Of a DNA stretch of 64,000 bases, positions 45,265 through 58,013 are shown piece after piece. Within the stretch, counting starts at the first letter, position 1. Each line of letters opens with the position of its first letter. The notes beneath the pieces were generated by a model. That model did no database searches. It was not told where the DNA came from and worked only from the letters and a program-made list of their open reading frames with translations. The DNA is from Pinus tabuliformis (lineage: Eukaryota > Streptophyta > Pinopsida > Pinales > Pinaceae). The DNA is taken from contig CM062820.1 of assembly GCA_031772625.1 (NCBI GenBank), forward strand, positions 317,772,545-317,836,544, read 5' to 3'. Both the position numbers and the translations under genes were made by a program.

Positions 45265-47093
45265 CTAAGTATTAAATTAGAAAGTGGTTTGCCTTTCAAA
45301 TTAGAAAAAGATTTTCCATTCAATTAAAATAATTAATATAGAAAGTGGAAAAGACTTTCCATTCAATTAAAATGATTTAGAAAGTGGTTTGCCTTTCAAA
45401 TTAAAAAAAGACTTTCCATTCAATTAAAATAATTAATATAGGAAGTGGAAAAGACTTTCCATTTAATTAAAATAATTTAGAAAGTCGTTTGCCGTTCAAA
45501 TTAGAAAAAGACTTTCTGTTCAATTAAAATAATTAATATAGAAAGTTGTTTGTCTTCCAAATTAGAAAAAGACTTTCCATTCAATTAAAATAATTAGCAT
45601 ATCACTTAAAATCAATCTCAATAATAAAAAATTCAAACATTTTTTTTAAATTAGAAAGTGGTTTGCCTTTCAAATTAGAAAAAGACTTCCCATTCAATTA
45701 AAATAATTAATATAGAAAGTGGTTTGCCTTCCAAATTAGGAAAATACATTCCATTCAATTAAAATAATTAATATATCACTTAAAATCAATCTGAATAATA
45801 AAAATTCAAACATTGTTTTTTAAATAATTAATTAATATATCACTTAAAAAAGTGGTTTACCTTCCAAATTAGAAAAAAACTTTCCATTTAATTAAAATAA
45901 TTAATATAGAAAGTGGTTTGCCTCCCAAATTAGAAAAAGATTCTCCATTCAATTAAAATAATTAATATATCACTATTTTATTTAAATAATTAATTAATAT
46001 ATCACTTAAATTAGATAGTGGTTTGTCTTCCAAATTAGAAAAAGATTTTCCATTCAACTAAAATAATTAATATAGAAAGCGGTTTGCTTTCCAAATTAGA
46101 AAAAGACTTTCCATTCAATTAAAATAATTAATATATCAAAGTGGTTTGCCTTCCAAATTAGAAAAAGACTTTCATTCAATTAAAATAATTAATATATCAC
46201 TTTTTTTTTATCAAGTAAGAGTGGGACCTTCTATTAAATTTAGTCAAATATACATAATTTACAAGAAAGTGGTTTGTCTTCCAAATTAGAAAAAGAATTT
46301 CCATTCAATTAAAATAATTAATATAGAAAGTGGTTTGTTTTCCAAATTAGAAAAAGCCTTTCCATTCAATTAAAATAATTAATATATCAAAGTGGTTTGC
46401 CTTCAAAATAATTAATATATAAAGTGGTTTGCCTTCCAGATTAGAAAAAGACTTTCCATTCAATTAAAATAATTAACATATCACTTTTTTTTTATCAAGT
46501 AAGAGTAGGACCTTCTATTAAATTGTTTTTTAAATAATTAATTAATATATCACTTTAAAAAGTGATTTACCTTCCATATTAGAAAAAGACTTTCCATTCA
46601 ATTAAAATAATTAATATAGAAAGTGGTTTTCTTTCCAAATTAGAAAAAGACTTTCCATTCAATTAAAATAATTAATATATCAAAGTGGTTTGCCTTCCAA
46701 ATAATTAATATATAAAGTGGTTTGCCTTCCAAATTAGAAAAAGACTTTCCATTCAATTAAAATAATTAATATATCACTTTCTTTTTATCAATTAAGAGTA
46801 GGACCTTCTATTAAATTTAGTCAAATATACATAATTTACAAGAAAGTGGTTTGTCTTCCAAATTAGAAAAAGACTTTCCATTCAATTAAAATAATTAATA
46901 TAGAAAGTGGTTTGCTTTCCAAATTAGAAAAAGACTTTCCATTCAATTAAAATAATTAATATATCAAAGTGGTTTGCCTTCCAAATTAGAAAAAGACTTT
47001 CCATTCAATTAAAATAATTAATATATCACTTTTTTTTTATCAAGTAAGAGTAGGGCCTTCTATTAAATTAGTCAAATATACATAATTTACAAG
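45265..47093. repeat. AT-rich tandem array (GAAAGTGGTTTGCC family), left part
   Basis: A unit of about 60 bp, GAAAGTGGTTTGCCTTCC, AAATTAGAAAAAGACTTTCC, ATTCAATTAAAATAATTAAT, is repeated dozens of times with small differences. Inserted variant blocks contain TCAAGTAAGAGTAGGACC and TCACTTAAAATCAATC. The array stops at 47093 where a LINE begins and resumes after it at 53897. Confidence 0.93.
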
Positions 47094-47197
47094 GAGCCAC
47101 ACCCACTCTGCGAGAGTTGAATAGCCAAACCAAACCAATCACCCAAAACTAAGAGAACCTGAACTAGAAAACCAGGGAGAACTGTTAAACAAAGCAC

Positions 47198-47436
47198 AAG
47201 GAGCCTAGAAAGTCCATAATTCGCCATGGATCCACAAGAGGTCCCACCACAAGTCAAATTGAAAACTGACAAACAGAAAAATGGACCCAAGGAAGTTAAA
47301 GCAAAACACTCTAAAGCACAAGGAGCCTAGAAAGTCCATAATTCGCCATGGATCCACAAGAGGTCCCACCACAAGTCAAATTGAAAACTGACAAACAGAA
47401 AAACAGACCCAAGGAAGTTAAAGCAAAACACTCTAA
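47198..47436. repeat. 119-bp tandem duplication in the LINE 3' region
   Basis: AAGGAGCCTAGAAAGTCCAT begins both copies (about 47199 and 47318), ending with AAGTTAAAGCAAAACACTC. The copies are almost identical, so the duplication is younger than most of the element's decay. Confidence 0.92.
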
Positions 47437-47965
47437 ACATTTTTCAGGTCCGACCAAAACGCACAAACAATCGCCACCATTGATCCACTGATTAAGATCC
47501 AATGGTCATCGTGGATATCAGAAGGACGAGAAACACGAGAGTTAACCATCCGATGAGGGCGGTTTTCTCTCTCCTTGTTCCGCAATGTGTCACTCAAAGA
47601 GTGGAATCAGAACCAAACACAAAAAATTGGAAGTTGTACAGACCTCGCCTGATATACCACTTGTGGTATTGGACTGGTTGACTCATGGAAAAACAAACAC
47701 GTCCATTCGCCACATTTTGAACCTTAATTCCTTCCAGCAGGAAGTACTTGAGCCAATCCCGTTCACCTGGATTCTTTGTCAACCACCACCTAAGCCAAAT
47801 GACGTGGGCTACCCCACCTTGTGGAGCTATCCGAGTCAAACCTTTCATCATTCAATCAAAGGGAATTCGGACCTTTCAAAATAGCCGAACCATGGCGGGT
47901 TAGACTGTGTGGAGTCCTCCAACCTCCCGCTGGTCTTCAAGGTTCCTATGATCCAACCTGTTAGT

Positions 47966-50900
47966 TCATAGTTCCATATCCTGGGTAGCGTGACATAGAC
48001 AGTCCTCCCACAATTTACCTGGAGGAAGCGAATCCCAAGCATACCAAGAATCCCTATCCCTGTTTATGACTCCTTCATTCACCAAATGATCTGCTAACAT
48101 ATTAGCCTTCCTTTTCACATGAGGAAATCTGACAGTTTTAAGGGTTCACAGGTGAGAATAGATGCGGTAAAAAACCTGCAAGAGTTTCCAGTGCTTCAAC
48201 ACTTTATCTGGAGAGATTCCATTGCTAATCTTCTTGGCCACTCTAATAATTAATTCCGAATCCGTCTCAATTATAACGTTGTGTGAACTTGAATTCATCA
48301 GGATTTCCAAGCATTTTTCTAATGCCATGAGCTCAGCCATGTTGTTTTTGGCCTTCCCCAAGTGGCCATGGAAGATTATCTGTATTTGTCCTTGATCGTC
48401 TCTTATGGCACCCCTAAAGCCCGCTAATCCTGGGTTGCCCTTAGCTGCTCCATCAATATTAGCCTTTAAGAAACCAAAAGGAGGAGGCTTCCAGATGGTA
48501 GCACACTTGTTTATAAGGCTCACTACCTTCATTATTCCCAGCGGATTGATAGACTGGAGACCTAAGTGAAGTAAAATTCTCTCCTCATGGGGCAGGGGAG
48601 GATCTTTAGGAAGGGTCCTCAACAAGCTTCTTACTGTGTCTTTGAGCTGCCTTAGAATTTGCTCAATTATGTGTTGGGGCCTATGTGTTTTGTTTTTGAA
48701 GATTCAACTGTTGCGTTCTTTCCACACATGCCAGATGACAAAACTTGGAACCAGAATCCAGGCTTTATTAACTATCTCATTCCCTAAGAAGTTCTTCCTC
48801 CAGTTCTTTAGAGTGTTGGATATGCTGAGATTATCCCTATCAGTTTGTCTAAAAATAGCAGCCACCCAGTCCCACACCTTTGAAGTGAAAGGACAGAGGT
48901 TGAGAAGGTTTTCAATTGTCTCCTCATGAGTGCCATAAAGGTAACACTTGGAAGGACCAATGAAGCATTTCTTGAGGAGATTCTCCCAAGTTAAGTTCTT
49001 CCTTTGATGCACTAGCCAGATGAATAGATTTATTTTCATCCAATGTGGACTTTGCCAAAGTTTCATCCAGATCTGATCAGGATTCACAAAGTTAAATCCT
49101 GTGACTTCCTGTTTGGCCTCCTTGAGGTTAAAGTTTCCTTCAGAGTTCTTTCCCCATCTTAGTTGATCTGTGGAGGAAGAGACAAGAATCCTTCTATGCT
49201 CTACATCCTGGGTGAGGGCTTCTGCCTTGGTTTTCAGCTGGTTTTCATCACTATATCCTAGATCCTTCCACTCCCTCCATTTTCCATTATTCCTTCCTTG
49301 ATCCCAGAAGTCTTTTACCAGTACCATACCTTTGCTGTCTATGTCATTTTTGAGATCTGCAAATTCATCCCTATAAAGGTTGGGTTCCTGTTGCTAATTA
49401 TCCTCCCAAAATTGAGCAAGATCCCCTGCTCAAATTTCCCAAAAACAATGGTGCTAAACAATGTTTTTATTATCCCAAAAAAGGTTCCAAATATGGGAGT
49501 CCCTGATTTGCCCTCACATTCTAATGCGATCCTTCTCCTGCCAATGCTTGGCATATTTTGTTTCCAAATCTTAGCCCAGGGGGCATTTGGCTCCTTAATC
49601 CATCTCCACCAAAGCTTGGCTCCCGAGACTCTATTGAGGGTCTTAGGATCATGAGGCCCTAATCCACCATGGTTCTTGGGCTTGCAAAGCTTGTCCCAGG
49701 CTACTAAAGCCCACTTCTTTTCCTCTTCCCCTCTGCCCCACAGAAAGTCCCTTTGTATGCTTCTTATTTGCTACATAATACCTTGAGGAGCAGGAAGAGT
49801 TGAAAACATAAAAATGGGAATGGCCTACAAGACCGCCTATGTGATCACAAGGCGTCCTACTAGGTTTAGTAATCTGCATGTCCATTTTCTGATCTTGTCC
49901 TGAAGTTTATTTAAAATTGATTCCCACACTTTCTTGCTTAGCGGTTTGTCAGTAAGAGGAATGCCAAGATATTTGGAAGGTAGCTGTTCTCTTTGAAATC
50001 CAGGAATTCTGGTAATATTTTTCTGAATAGCAATATTAGTGTTAAAGAAAAAAAACTTTGGACTTGTTAAGGCTCACCTTAGTGCCTGCTGCCATAGCAA
50101 AATAATTTAAGATGTTTTTGATTGCTCTGGCCTCCCTGACTGTAGGTATGCCCTGCAACATAGTATCATCTACAAATTGTTGATGAGTGTTTGCCTCTCC
50201 ATCCGTAGTGAGTTTGATACCCTGAATTCTTCCTTCAGCATTTGCCATTTTAATCACTCTACCTAGCCCTTCCATCATGAGGATGAAGAGGAACAATGAA
50301 ATTGGATCTCCTTGTCTGAGCCCTCTGGAGGGGGTGAAGGTCCTTGATGGAGCTCCATTAAGAAGTATGGAAAAACTGGTTGAGGTAACTAATGCCATGA
50401 CCCATCTTATCCAATTCTGTTCAAAACCATAGTCTTTCAGAATTGCTCTTATGTAAGCCCAGCTCAATTTGTCATAGGCTTTCGCGAGGTCCAACTGAAT
50501 GATAATGCCAACTTGTTTGTTGCTTTTGAGAGACTGTACCACCTCATGAGCTTGGATGATATTGTTGAGGATTTGTCTTCCCTCCACATAGCATGTTTGC
50601 TCCTCTGATATGAGATAGGGTAGAAGTGGTTTGAGTCGATTGGCTATTACTTTGGAGATAATTTTATACACTACATTACATAAGGTTATGGGCTGAAAAC
50701 CATCCGGAGTCATGGCCTTTTCCTGCTTTGGAATCAATGCTATGAAGGATGCATTTAGAGCCTTTAGAACCTTTTTGGATCTTCTTGAGTCTTCCACAAC
50801 CTCGAGGATGTCATGTTTGACAGTTTCCCAATAGGCCTTGAAGAAGTCTACATTGAATCTATCCGGGCTGGGTGCTTTTCCACTCTGCATTTCATTAATC

Positions 50901-52258
50901 ACTTCACTGACCTCCTCTTCCGAAATTGGCCTATTGAGATTGTGGTTGTCCTCTCTAGTAACCAGCTGAGGGATATACTAAATGAAATGGTCAATGAACC
51001 TAAATCTGTCCTCCAGAGGCTCCTTTGCAATGTTGCAGAAGTGCTAAACAAGGACCGATTCCATATCACTGTGAGAAACAAGCTCAATGCCTTGAGAATA
51101 TTTGATATTTGTGATTCTGTTGTGTACCCTGTGAGCCATAGTGGTTTTGCGGAAGAATTTTGTGTTTCTTTCTCCCTCTTTAATCCATTGCATTCTTGAT
51201 TTCTGCCTCCAAAAAATTTCTTCTTGTAAGCATCGATTCTCCCATTCTTCCTGCAGAGAGTCAGTTAATTTTTTCCGCTCTTCAGTGAAGCCATATGAGA
51301 TGTTGATCTGATTGATATCCTAGAGCTTCAGTTCATTTTCTCTTTCGGCTTTGAAGATATCTCCAAATTCATTTTTGTTTCAAGCTTTAAGACGGTGTTT
51401 GATATGTTTAAGTTTCTGCTAGAGCATGTACATTTTTTAGCCCTAAATATTCAACTCCTCTCTCCACCATTTCTCAACGTTATTAGTGAAATTAGGATGT
51501 GAGAGCCAGGAATTTTCAAACCTAAAAGTTCTATCTCTCAGAGTGCCCATAAAGGTGGCTTCCAGCTTTATAGGCCAATGATCTGATCCTCCAAAAGGCA
51601 AAATGGATGTTTTCATGGCAAGTCCTGAGAGAAAGAGGTCCTCTGAAATCATGAATCTATAAAGTTTAGAAGCAACTTGATGGGCCCCTCCCATTTTGTT
51701 GTTCCAAGTGAAGGTTCCATTAATTGTTTCCATGTCCACCAACCTCATGTTCATAATGAAGTTCTGGAAGGCCATGGAGTCTCTACCTAGCTGTCTAGTG
51801 TGTCATTTTTTTTGAAAGAGATCTTATCATATTGAAATCCCCTGCAATGATCTAGGGCAAAATGGGATGTCTCGCTGTTAGTTCCTCTAGGGAAGTGAGA
51901 AGCTTGAGTTTTTCTGCTTGCTTTTGAGGTCCATAAACATTTGTAATCATGTATATCTCCTTGTCCCCTACAGGTTGGCATATCAAGGAGAGTAGTTCCT
52001 GGATGCTTCAGCATCTAGAATTCCCAATTTCTGTGGGTCCCACAAAGTGAGAATCCCCCTCGCTGAGTGATTTTCCTTAACCTATAAATACTCATATTTA
52101 AATAACCACTTATTATGAATATCTCTTATCTTTTCCATCGAACATTTTGTCTCCTGAATAAAAACCATGTCTGGTTTTTCTTCTTTCATTCTGTTACTAA
52201 GATTTCTTTGTTTCCTCCTATTTCCTATTCCTCTAATATTCCAAGTTGTGAACTTCAT
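47966..52258 (-). pseudogene. LINE ORF2: endonuclease, reverse transcriptase, zinc region, RNase H
   Basis: Starts MKFTTWNIRGIGNRRK at 52258. The endonuclease keeps VFIQETKC and GGSDHWPI. RT motifs follow: GKAPSPDRFNVDFFK, IALIPKQEKAM, PITLCNVVYKIISKVIANRL, QLDLAKAYDKLSW, GLRQGDPISLFLFIL and FVDDTMLQG (all catalytic Asp present). Then LPSKYLGIPLTDK, WGRGEEEKKWALVAWDKLC, a zf-RVT-like part with CYLYGTHEETIENLLNLCPF (one Cys changed to Tyr), and RNase H with ANIDGAAKGNPG, MAELMALEKCL, IIETDSELII and KANMLADHLVNEG. It is broken by several stops (for example near 52077 in EYL-stop-VKE and 48146) and frameshifts around 51790-52000 and 49330-50040. About 1430 codons in total, slightly longer than usual. 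Confidence 0.9.
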
Positions 52259-52734
52259 TAAGAAAGTTTAGTAAAGGAATAACAAGATCTTTCATCTTAC
52301 CTGAGTTGATCAACAGTTTACCACATTTGTTCAGTAGTTCATTCTATCTCTTTCTTCCTCTTTTCCTACTTGAGTTCTTTGGAGAATGTGCCTGAGTATT
52401 CTCCATCATCTTGACCCCACTTGGCTCCTGGCTGTCATGATTTCTTTTGACTCCAGCTCCCTTCGCTTGTGACCTCCAGAGAAAGAGTTGTTGTACTCTA
52501 TCATAGTCCTCTTTTGGCAGGGAGTCCACCCCTACTTTTTTCTTTATTCTAGAAATTCCCCTAGATCTAGATTTTCCTTATCCAGAATCTCCTGTAACTC
52601 ATGGTCCTCTATTCCTGCTTCACTTGGAGTCATCTCCTGGTCCCTACTGATCTCCATCAAGCTTAGTAGAGCATCCTTTTACTGGTTGTCTACTGTGATA
52701 TCCTCCATGTCAGCTACCCTATCTTGTTCCTTTG

Positions 52735-53800
52735 TTACATTCTCCATGTCCTGGACTGTCTCCTTGTTCCCCTCTTCTTCCTCCAAGATCTTGAAGCTGT
52801 TTTGTCGTGTGTGTCTATCCTCATTTGCCTTCTTGTGTGGACGCTTCCCCCTTTTCCTTTGCTCACAACTTTGGTGAAACCCTCGTGATCTCTCTCCACA
52901 GTGGTTTTTTGGTTATCTTCCCTATTGATTGTGGGGCAGTCCTGATATAGATGCCCATGTTCATGGCATTTGCGGTATCTAAATGGTATGTGCTCATAGT
53001 CCACTGTCTGCACCCATTCTTCATCATATACTTCTAAAATGATCGCTTCTGGCAGGGCTCCAGATAGATGCATTTCCACACATATTCGGGCAAAGGAGGT
53101 ATATCTTCCTTTCAGAGTTGCCTCTGAGATCTTTAAAAAATGTCCCAGCTTATTGCATATGGTTTTCAAAGATTCCGGCAGCCAATAATCCAAAGGAAGG
53201 GAATATAGTCTGATCCAAACTGGTACTGATGTGAATGTTTCACGTTCCGACAAAGTTCATCATCCAGGGCCGCATGTAGAGTCTTGCCGCAGCATAGAAA
53301 TAGGGCCCCCCTTCAAACACTTTGTCTTTGTCTTCTAGGCTTGCAAACACTACTGTGAAAAAACTCTTAGAACCCAGATGTAAATGTATTTCTCCCTTTG
53401 GTTTCCAATGGCTCCTTATCCAGACATGTAACGCCCTCTCCGTTGGCCATAACCCCATGAAATTACATAGGATTGCATGCTCTGTCATATGCTCTCTATG
53501 AGCTTGTGCTGGGTCGCTAAATACGACCCTAGGAATAATGCATAACTTGGGTTTGCATACTCCAATAGTCTTTCTGGAAGCTGGTTTTTCACTACTGCCT
53601 CCATTCTCCTTTTCTTTTCTCATTTCCTATTGATTCCCTTCCTGATCTTGATCTCTACTTCTTCCAGATGTCCCTTGACTTCTGGGTTTTGAGATCTTGT
53701 CCAGTGGTTTTTTAAAATGATTCTTTCTCGCGTCCTGACTTCCTCCTGTGACTGCTTGGCTATAGGAAGGAGCAGCACTCCCCCCTGCACTCCCCGCCAT
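52735..53800 (-). pseudogene. LINE ORF1: DUF4283 and CCHC knuckle, broken
   Basis: Starts MAGSAGGSAAPSYSQAV at 53800. The DUF4283-like part reads HAILCNFMGLWPTERALHVW, then KSFFTVVFASLEDKDKVFEG, GPYFYAAARLYMRPWMMNF. After a frameshift near 53245 it continues SVPVWIRLYSLPLDYWLPES, GRYTSFARICVEMHLSG and a knuckle YRKC-HEHG-H-LYQD-C whose first Cys is Tyr. Stops: TAG at 53627-53629 and the frame break. It is homologous to the ORF1 core at 59166-59726 but has no ubiquitin-like domain. Confidence 0.9.
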
Positions 53801-53896
53801 GGTACCCTGAATCCAAAACCATGTCTTCAACTCCAACCCTAGCTCACCAAGTGAATCGACGGGTCCCGGGATCGAATCCGCCCAATTGAGAGGACA

Positions 53897-54350
53897 TGCC
53901 ATTAATATATCAATTAAAATCAATCTGAATAATAAAAAATTCAAACATTTTTTTAAATAATTAATTAATATCACTTAAATTAGAAAGTGGTTTGCTTTCC
54001 AAATTAGAAAAATACTTTCCATTCAAATAAAATAATTAATATAGAAAGTGGTTTGCTTTCCAAATTAGAAAAAGACTTTCCATTCAATTAAAATAATTAA
54101 TATATCACTTAAAATCAATCTGAATAATAAAAAATTCAAACATTTTTTTTAAATAATTAATTAATATATCATTTAAATTAGAAAGTGGTTTGCCTTCCAA
54201 ATTAGAAAAAAACCTTCCTTTCAATTAAAATAATTAATATATCACTTAAAATCAATCTAAATAATAAAAATTTCAAACATTTTTTTTAAATAAATAATTA
54301 ATATATCACTTAAAATCAATCCGAATAATAAAAAATTCAAACATTATTTT
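53897..54350. repeat. AT-rich tandem array, right part
   Basis: Resumes GAAAGTGGTTTGCTTTCC and ATTAGAAAAAGACTTTCC units interspersed with TATCACTTAAAATCAATCTG blocks, as before the LINE. Units decay toward 54350. Confidence 0.9.
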
Positions 54351-54359
54351 TATTTAAAT

Positions 54360-55330
54360 AACATATTTGGAATTTTGGAATTTAGAATCAATTTGCATTT
54401 ATACTAATTTAAGTGTTATATCCTACCAATAGGAAATTTAAGATTAACATGGATTTATAATAGTGTTTATATAAAATCTCACCCATCCTAAATTGGAGGT
54501 GAATATAAAAGTTTACTCATCATAAAATTGGATTGTAAATTAGGTATTTTTATTTAAATAACAAATTTGGAATTTAGAATCAACTTGCATTTATACTAAT
54601 TTAAGTGTTATATCCTTTTTTATTTAGCCTAGTTGTACAACTTAATAAATCTAAAATTTAAGAGTAACCAATAGGAAATTTAAGATTAACATGGATTTAT
54701 AATAGTGTTTATATAAAATCTCACCCATCCTAAATTAATGAACCACACTTGACCACACTTTTTGGCACTTGACCACACTTGTTGTTCAATCTAAAATAAA
54801 TATGAAATTTAAGATTAACAAATCGGAAAATTAAGATTAACATGGATTTATAATAGTGTTTATATAAAATCTCACCCATCCTAAATTGATGAACCACACT
54901 TACCACACTTGTCGGCACTTGACCACACTTGTTGGTTCAATCTGAAATTTAAGATTAACCAATAGGAAATTTAAGATTAACGTGGATTTATAATATTGTT
55001 TATATAAAATCTCACCGATCCTAATTTGAGAAACCACACTTGAACACACTTGTCGGCATTGACCACACTTGTGAAGTAAATCTGAAATTTAAGATTAACG
55101 TGGATTTAGAACAGTGTTTATATAAAATCTCACTCATCCTAAATTGATGAACCACACTTGACCACGATTGTTAGCACTTGACCACACTTGTTGGTTCAAT
55201 CTGAAATTTTAGATCAACCAATCAGAAATTTAAGATTAACATGGATTTATAATAGTGTTTATATAAAAACTCACCGATCCTAAATTGATGAACCACACTT
55301 GACCACACTTGTTGGTTCAAAACGTGTCAT
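54360..55330. repeat. Tandem array with GACCACACTTG clusters
   Basis: Units of roughly 125-185 bp combine AATTTAAGATTAACATGG, TTATAATAGTGTTTATATAA, CTCACCCATCCTAAATT and one to four CCACACTTG words, repeated at least six times to 55320. Unit length varies with the number of CCACACTTG words. Confidence 0.88.
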
Positions 55331-55525
55331 CCAAAAAATTTCTCTTATGTGATTTCTAGAAAGACTTTGCTTAATGAGATCAATTATCTATCAAATTTTA
55401 GAATATTCTCAAAACCTATAATAAAATTGTTTTAAAGTAGACATCTTACAAAGTCTTTCGGTAATAATCACATAAAAGAAATTTTTGGCTAACGCTCTTT
55501 GAACCAACAAGTGTGGTTCATCATC
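55287..55525. repeat. Inverted repeat, about 80-bp arms with 70-bp loop
   Basis: Left arm 55287-55375 (GATGAACCACACTTG, TTGTTGGTTCAAA, ATTTCTCTTATGTGATT, AAAGACTTTG) is the imperfect reverse complement of 55447-55525. The arm uses the end of the CCACACTTG array and extends past it. Confidence 0.8.
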
Positions 55526-55654
55526 ATCTAGTACTGATGATGAACCACACTTGACCACACTTGTTGGAACTTGACCACACACCACACTTGGCCACACTTG
55601 TTGGCACTTGACCACACTTGTTGGTTCAAAACGCGTCATCCCTTATGTGATTTC

Positions 55655-55861
55655 GACTTTGCTTAATTAGATCAATTATCTATCAAATTTTAGAATATTC
55701 TCAAAATCTATAATAAAAATGTTTTAAAGTAGACATCTTACTCACTCACTATCTACTGAAAGACTTTGCTTAATTAGATCAATTATCTATCAAATTTTAG
55801 AATATTCTCAAAATCTATAATAAAAATGTTTTAAAGTAGACATCTTACTCACTCACTATCC
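55655..55861. repeat. Two-copy tandem duplication, period about 103 bp
   Basis: GACTTTGCTTAATTAGATC begins two adjacent copies ending CATCTTACTCACTCACTATC. A third, older copy of the same segment lies at 55364-55447 as the loop of the inverted repeat. Confidence 0.9.
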
Positions 55862-55869
55862 TTCCTTTA

Positions 55870-56625
55870 TTTTCACATTAACATAACTCAATAAATTATT
55901 GATTGTACCTTGAGAAGGTTTTATACTAATAATTTTTTTTGGATCTTGATGGTTGATTTTCAGAATGTTGTGGAAAAAGCACCCTAACCACCTTTCTGGA
56001 CAGCGGTTTATCTAGTGAACATATTTGTGGTGATTTGGGTGTTGATAGTAGGGTAGCGTGACGAATTTCGTGCGTCGGGTTGACTCATTCGGTCTCTTTG
56101 CAAAGTGTTATCAATGTCCTCCCCATGCACCATCTGCTTCAAAATCACATCTTCCTCCTCACAAAACCTGAAAATTTGAATGGAAAATCTCTGAATTTAA
56201 GAGGGGAACAATATAAATTCTCTGTATTTAAGAGGGGAAAAATATGAGATTATATAGAATATGTTTTGAGCATGGGGTTTATTCTCTGACATAGAAGGTA
56301 ATGAGTAACAATGGAGGATGGAGTTGTCAAGCCTGAGGGAGGCTCACAAAATTCATACTTTTCACATATACCATACCTGAAACTGCTTGAAAGCTTACAT
56401 GCGTACAATTATTTACAGGCAACAAACGAGTTTATTAAGGGAACTGCATTGTAATTGTAATTTATGCCTCTGTGTGTCTGCCTTATGGTTACTTTTGTCT
56501 ACTGTACTATACTGGGTTGTGGCTTTGGATTCAAAGGAATGGAGACAGCAACAATAGTACTCCATTTATCTTGTTAATGGAGACTGACAAACTACTTAAG
56601 CTTATTGCCACTGCTATGCAGGGCT
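55870..56625. other. No gene recognised
   Basis: Moderately AT-rich sequence with short open frames only. The 76-codon frame at 56472-56702 runs into the following duplication and has no motif. Confidence 0.45.
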
Positions 56626-56632
56626 TGTTATT

Positions 56633-56908
56633 CTTATTCACCCTCTATTGTTCTCCCCAATTATTTTGTATCACCATAATGTATGTTGTTGCGAACTTAT
56701 GATTTTCTGGTTATATGAATGATTGATGGAAAAGAGTGTTGAACTACCAAAATTGTTTACAATGGTTTCTCTTATTCACCCTCTGTTGTTCTCCCCAATT
56801 ATTTTGTATCACCATAATGTACGTTGTTGCCAACTTATGATTTTCTGGTTATAGGAATGATTGATGGAAAATAGTGTTCAAGTACCAAAATTGTTTACAA
56901 TGGTTTCT
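56633..56908. repeat. 138-bp tandem duplication
   Basis: CTTATTCACCCTCTATTGTT at 56633 and its near copy at 56771 begin two units ending CAAAATTGTTTACAATGG. Confidence 0.93.
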
Positions 56909-57142
56909 CTTAAAATTTAAATGTCATTGAACTAGATTTATTAAGTGCACTCATTGCACTAACAAGTTTGGATTTATTATGTTGCTTGCATTTTTAAAGA
57001 AATAAATGGAAATAGTAGATAATGGTAAATGTTAATCACCTTTTAGTTTTGGCCACAACATTTTTGAGCAAATACATGGTTTTTCCATATAATATTGGTG
57101 TTGGATTTAACTTAATCTAAATAAAAGTATATTTTCCAAAAG

Positions 57143-57445
57143 CCACATAGTAAATAAATATACATAATAGATGAATATATCCTTTAATTTAATGATTATA
57201 AACCACATCGTAAATAAATACACATAATAGATGAATATATCCTTTAATTTAATGATTATATTTTTCAACAACGTTACTCAAAGAGGAATATATGTTTTTT
57301 TATGAGTATTATGTATTATGAGTATTGATTGGCCTATATTGGTCAATTGTAATGGACTACTCTTCCTATTTTTTAATGAGTATTATGTATTATGAGTATT
57401 GATTGGACTATATTGGTCAATTTTAATGGACTACTCTTCCTAGAG
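57143..57445. repeat. Two further local duplications (60 bp and 74 bp)
   Basis: CCACATAGTAAATAAATA units start at 57143 and 57203. ATGAGTATTATGTATTATG units start at 57302 and 57376. Each is a clean two-copy tandem repeat. Confidence 0.9.
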
Positions 57446-57724
57446 CTGACCATATACAGAATGAACTCATGGGATATAGATGAAGTGTCCAATCTATGTA
57501 TAAAGAATCATTCATAAAGTTGTGATGCAATTTCAAATGTGGAAATACCACCATCATGTTGTTCACATCTTAGAAGATCAAGAGCCAATCTTTATTACAA
57601 GCATTATACTATCTATAAACTTCCGATAATGTAAATAATTTAGCTCTATCTTCCACCTTTGCATGAAATTTTCTTTATTAATTCTTATTTTAGTGATCAT
57701 TTACATGTCAAGCTTGTTCCTCAA

Positions 57725-57780
57725 TTTATGCCTTACGGTGTTTCCTTTTGCAACATCTGGTGCAAATGCTAGTTTTAATT
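57725..57780. repeat. Fragment matching the start of the 3.1-kb repeat
   Basis: ATGCCTTACGGTGTTTCC and GGTGCAAATGCTAGTT resemble 3155-3200, a third copy of the 5' edge of that repeat family. Confidence 0.65.
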
Positions 57781-58013
57781 TTTGGTATCTATTATAATAT
57801 AATTAACACAATCATTTTGAGTCATATACACAAGTATATAATTAAATATGATTGATATAAACTCATAAGCATCAACAAATATAGATTTAATATTAATCTT
57901 ATTAATCTTATTAATATAATATTAATAAATATACTTTCAAAATATTACTTTGACTGTATAAGTTAAAAGCTTCATTTCATCTTGGTAAGAGATTATAATT
58001 ACCTCAAGGGAAA

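Larger units (their letters stand above)
47094..53896 (-). mobile_element. Near-complete but dead LINE (DUF4283-type ORF1, EN-RT-RNase H ORF2)
   Basis: A 6.8-kb non-LTR element inserted in the AT-rich array, with ORF1 at the right and ORF2 leftward on the minus strand, followed by about 0.87 kb of 3' sequence. Composition changes sharply at both borders. I did not find a target duplication or a poly(A) run at 47094, so the 3' end is uncertain. Domain order (ORF1 with zinc knuckle; endonuclease, RT, zinc-finger region, RNase H) matches the L1 clade of plants. Confidence 0.85.

Noticed and set aside
47594-47884. 99- and 85-codon ORFs in the LINE 3' region as genes
   Set aside because: They overlap on opposite strands in the LINE untranslated region and show no family motif.
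53860-53885. tRNA T-arm-like GGGATCGAATCC as a tRNA gene or SINE promoter
   Set aside because: It lies in the 5' leader of the minus-strand LINE, and no A box, acceptor stem or anticodon arm could be placed around it.
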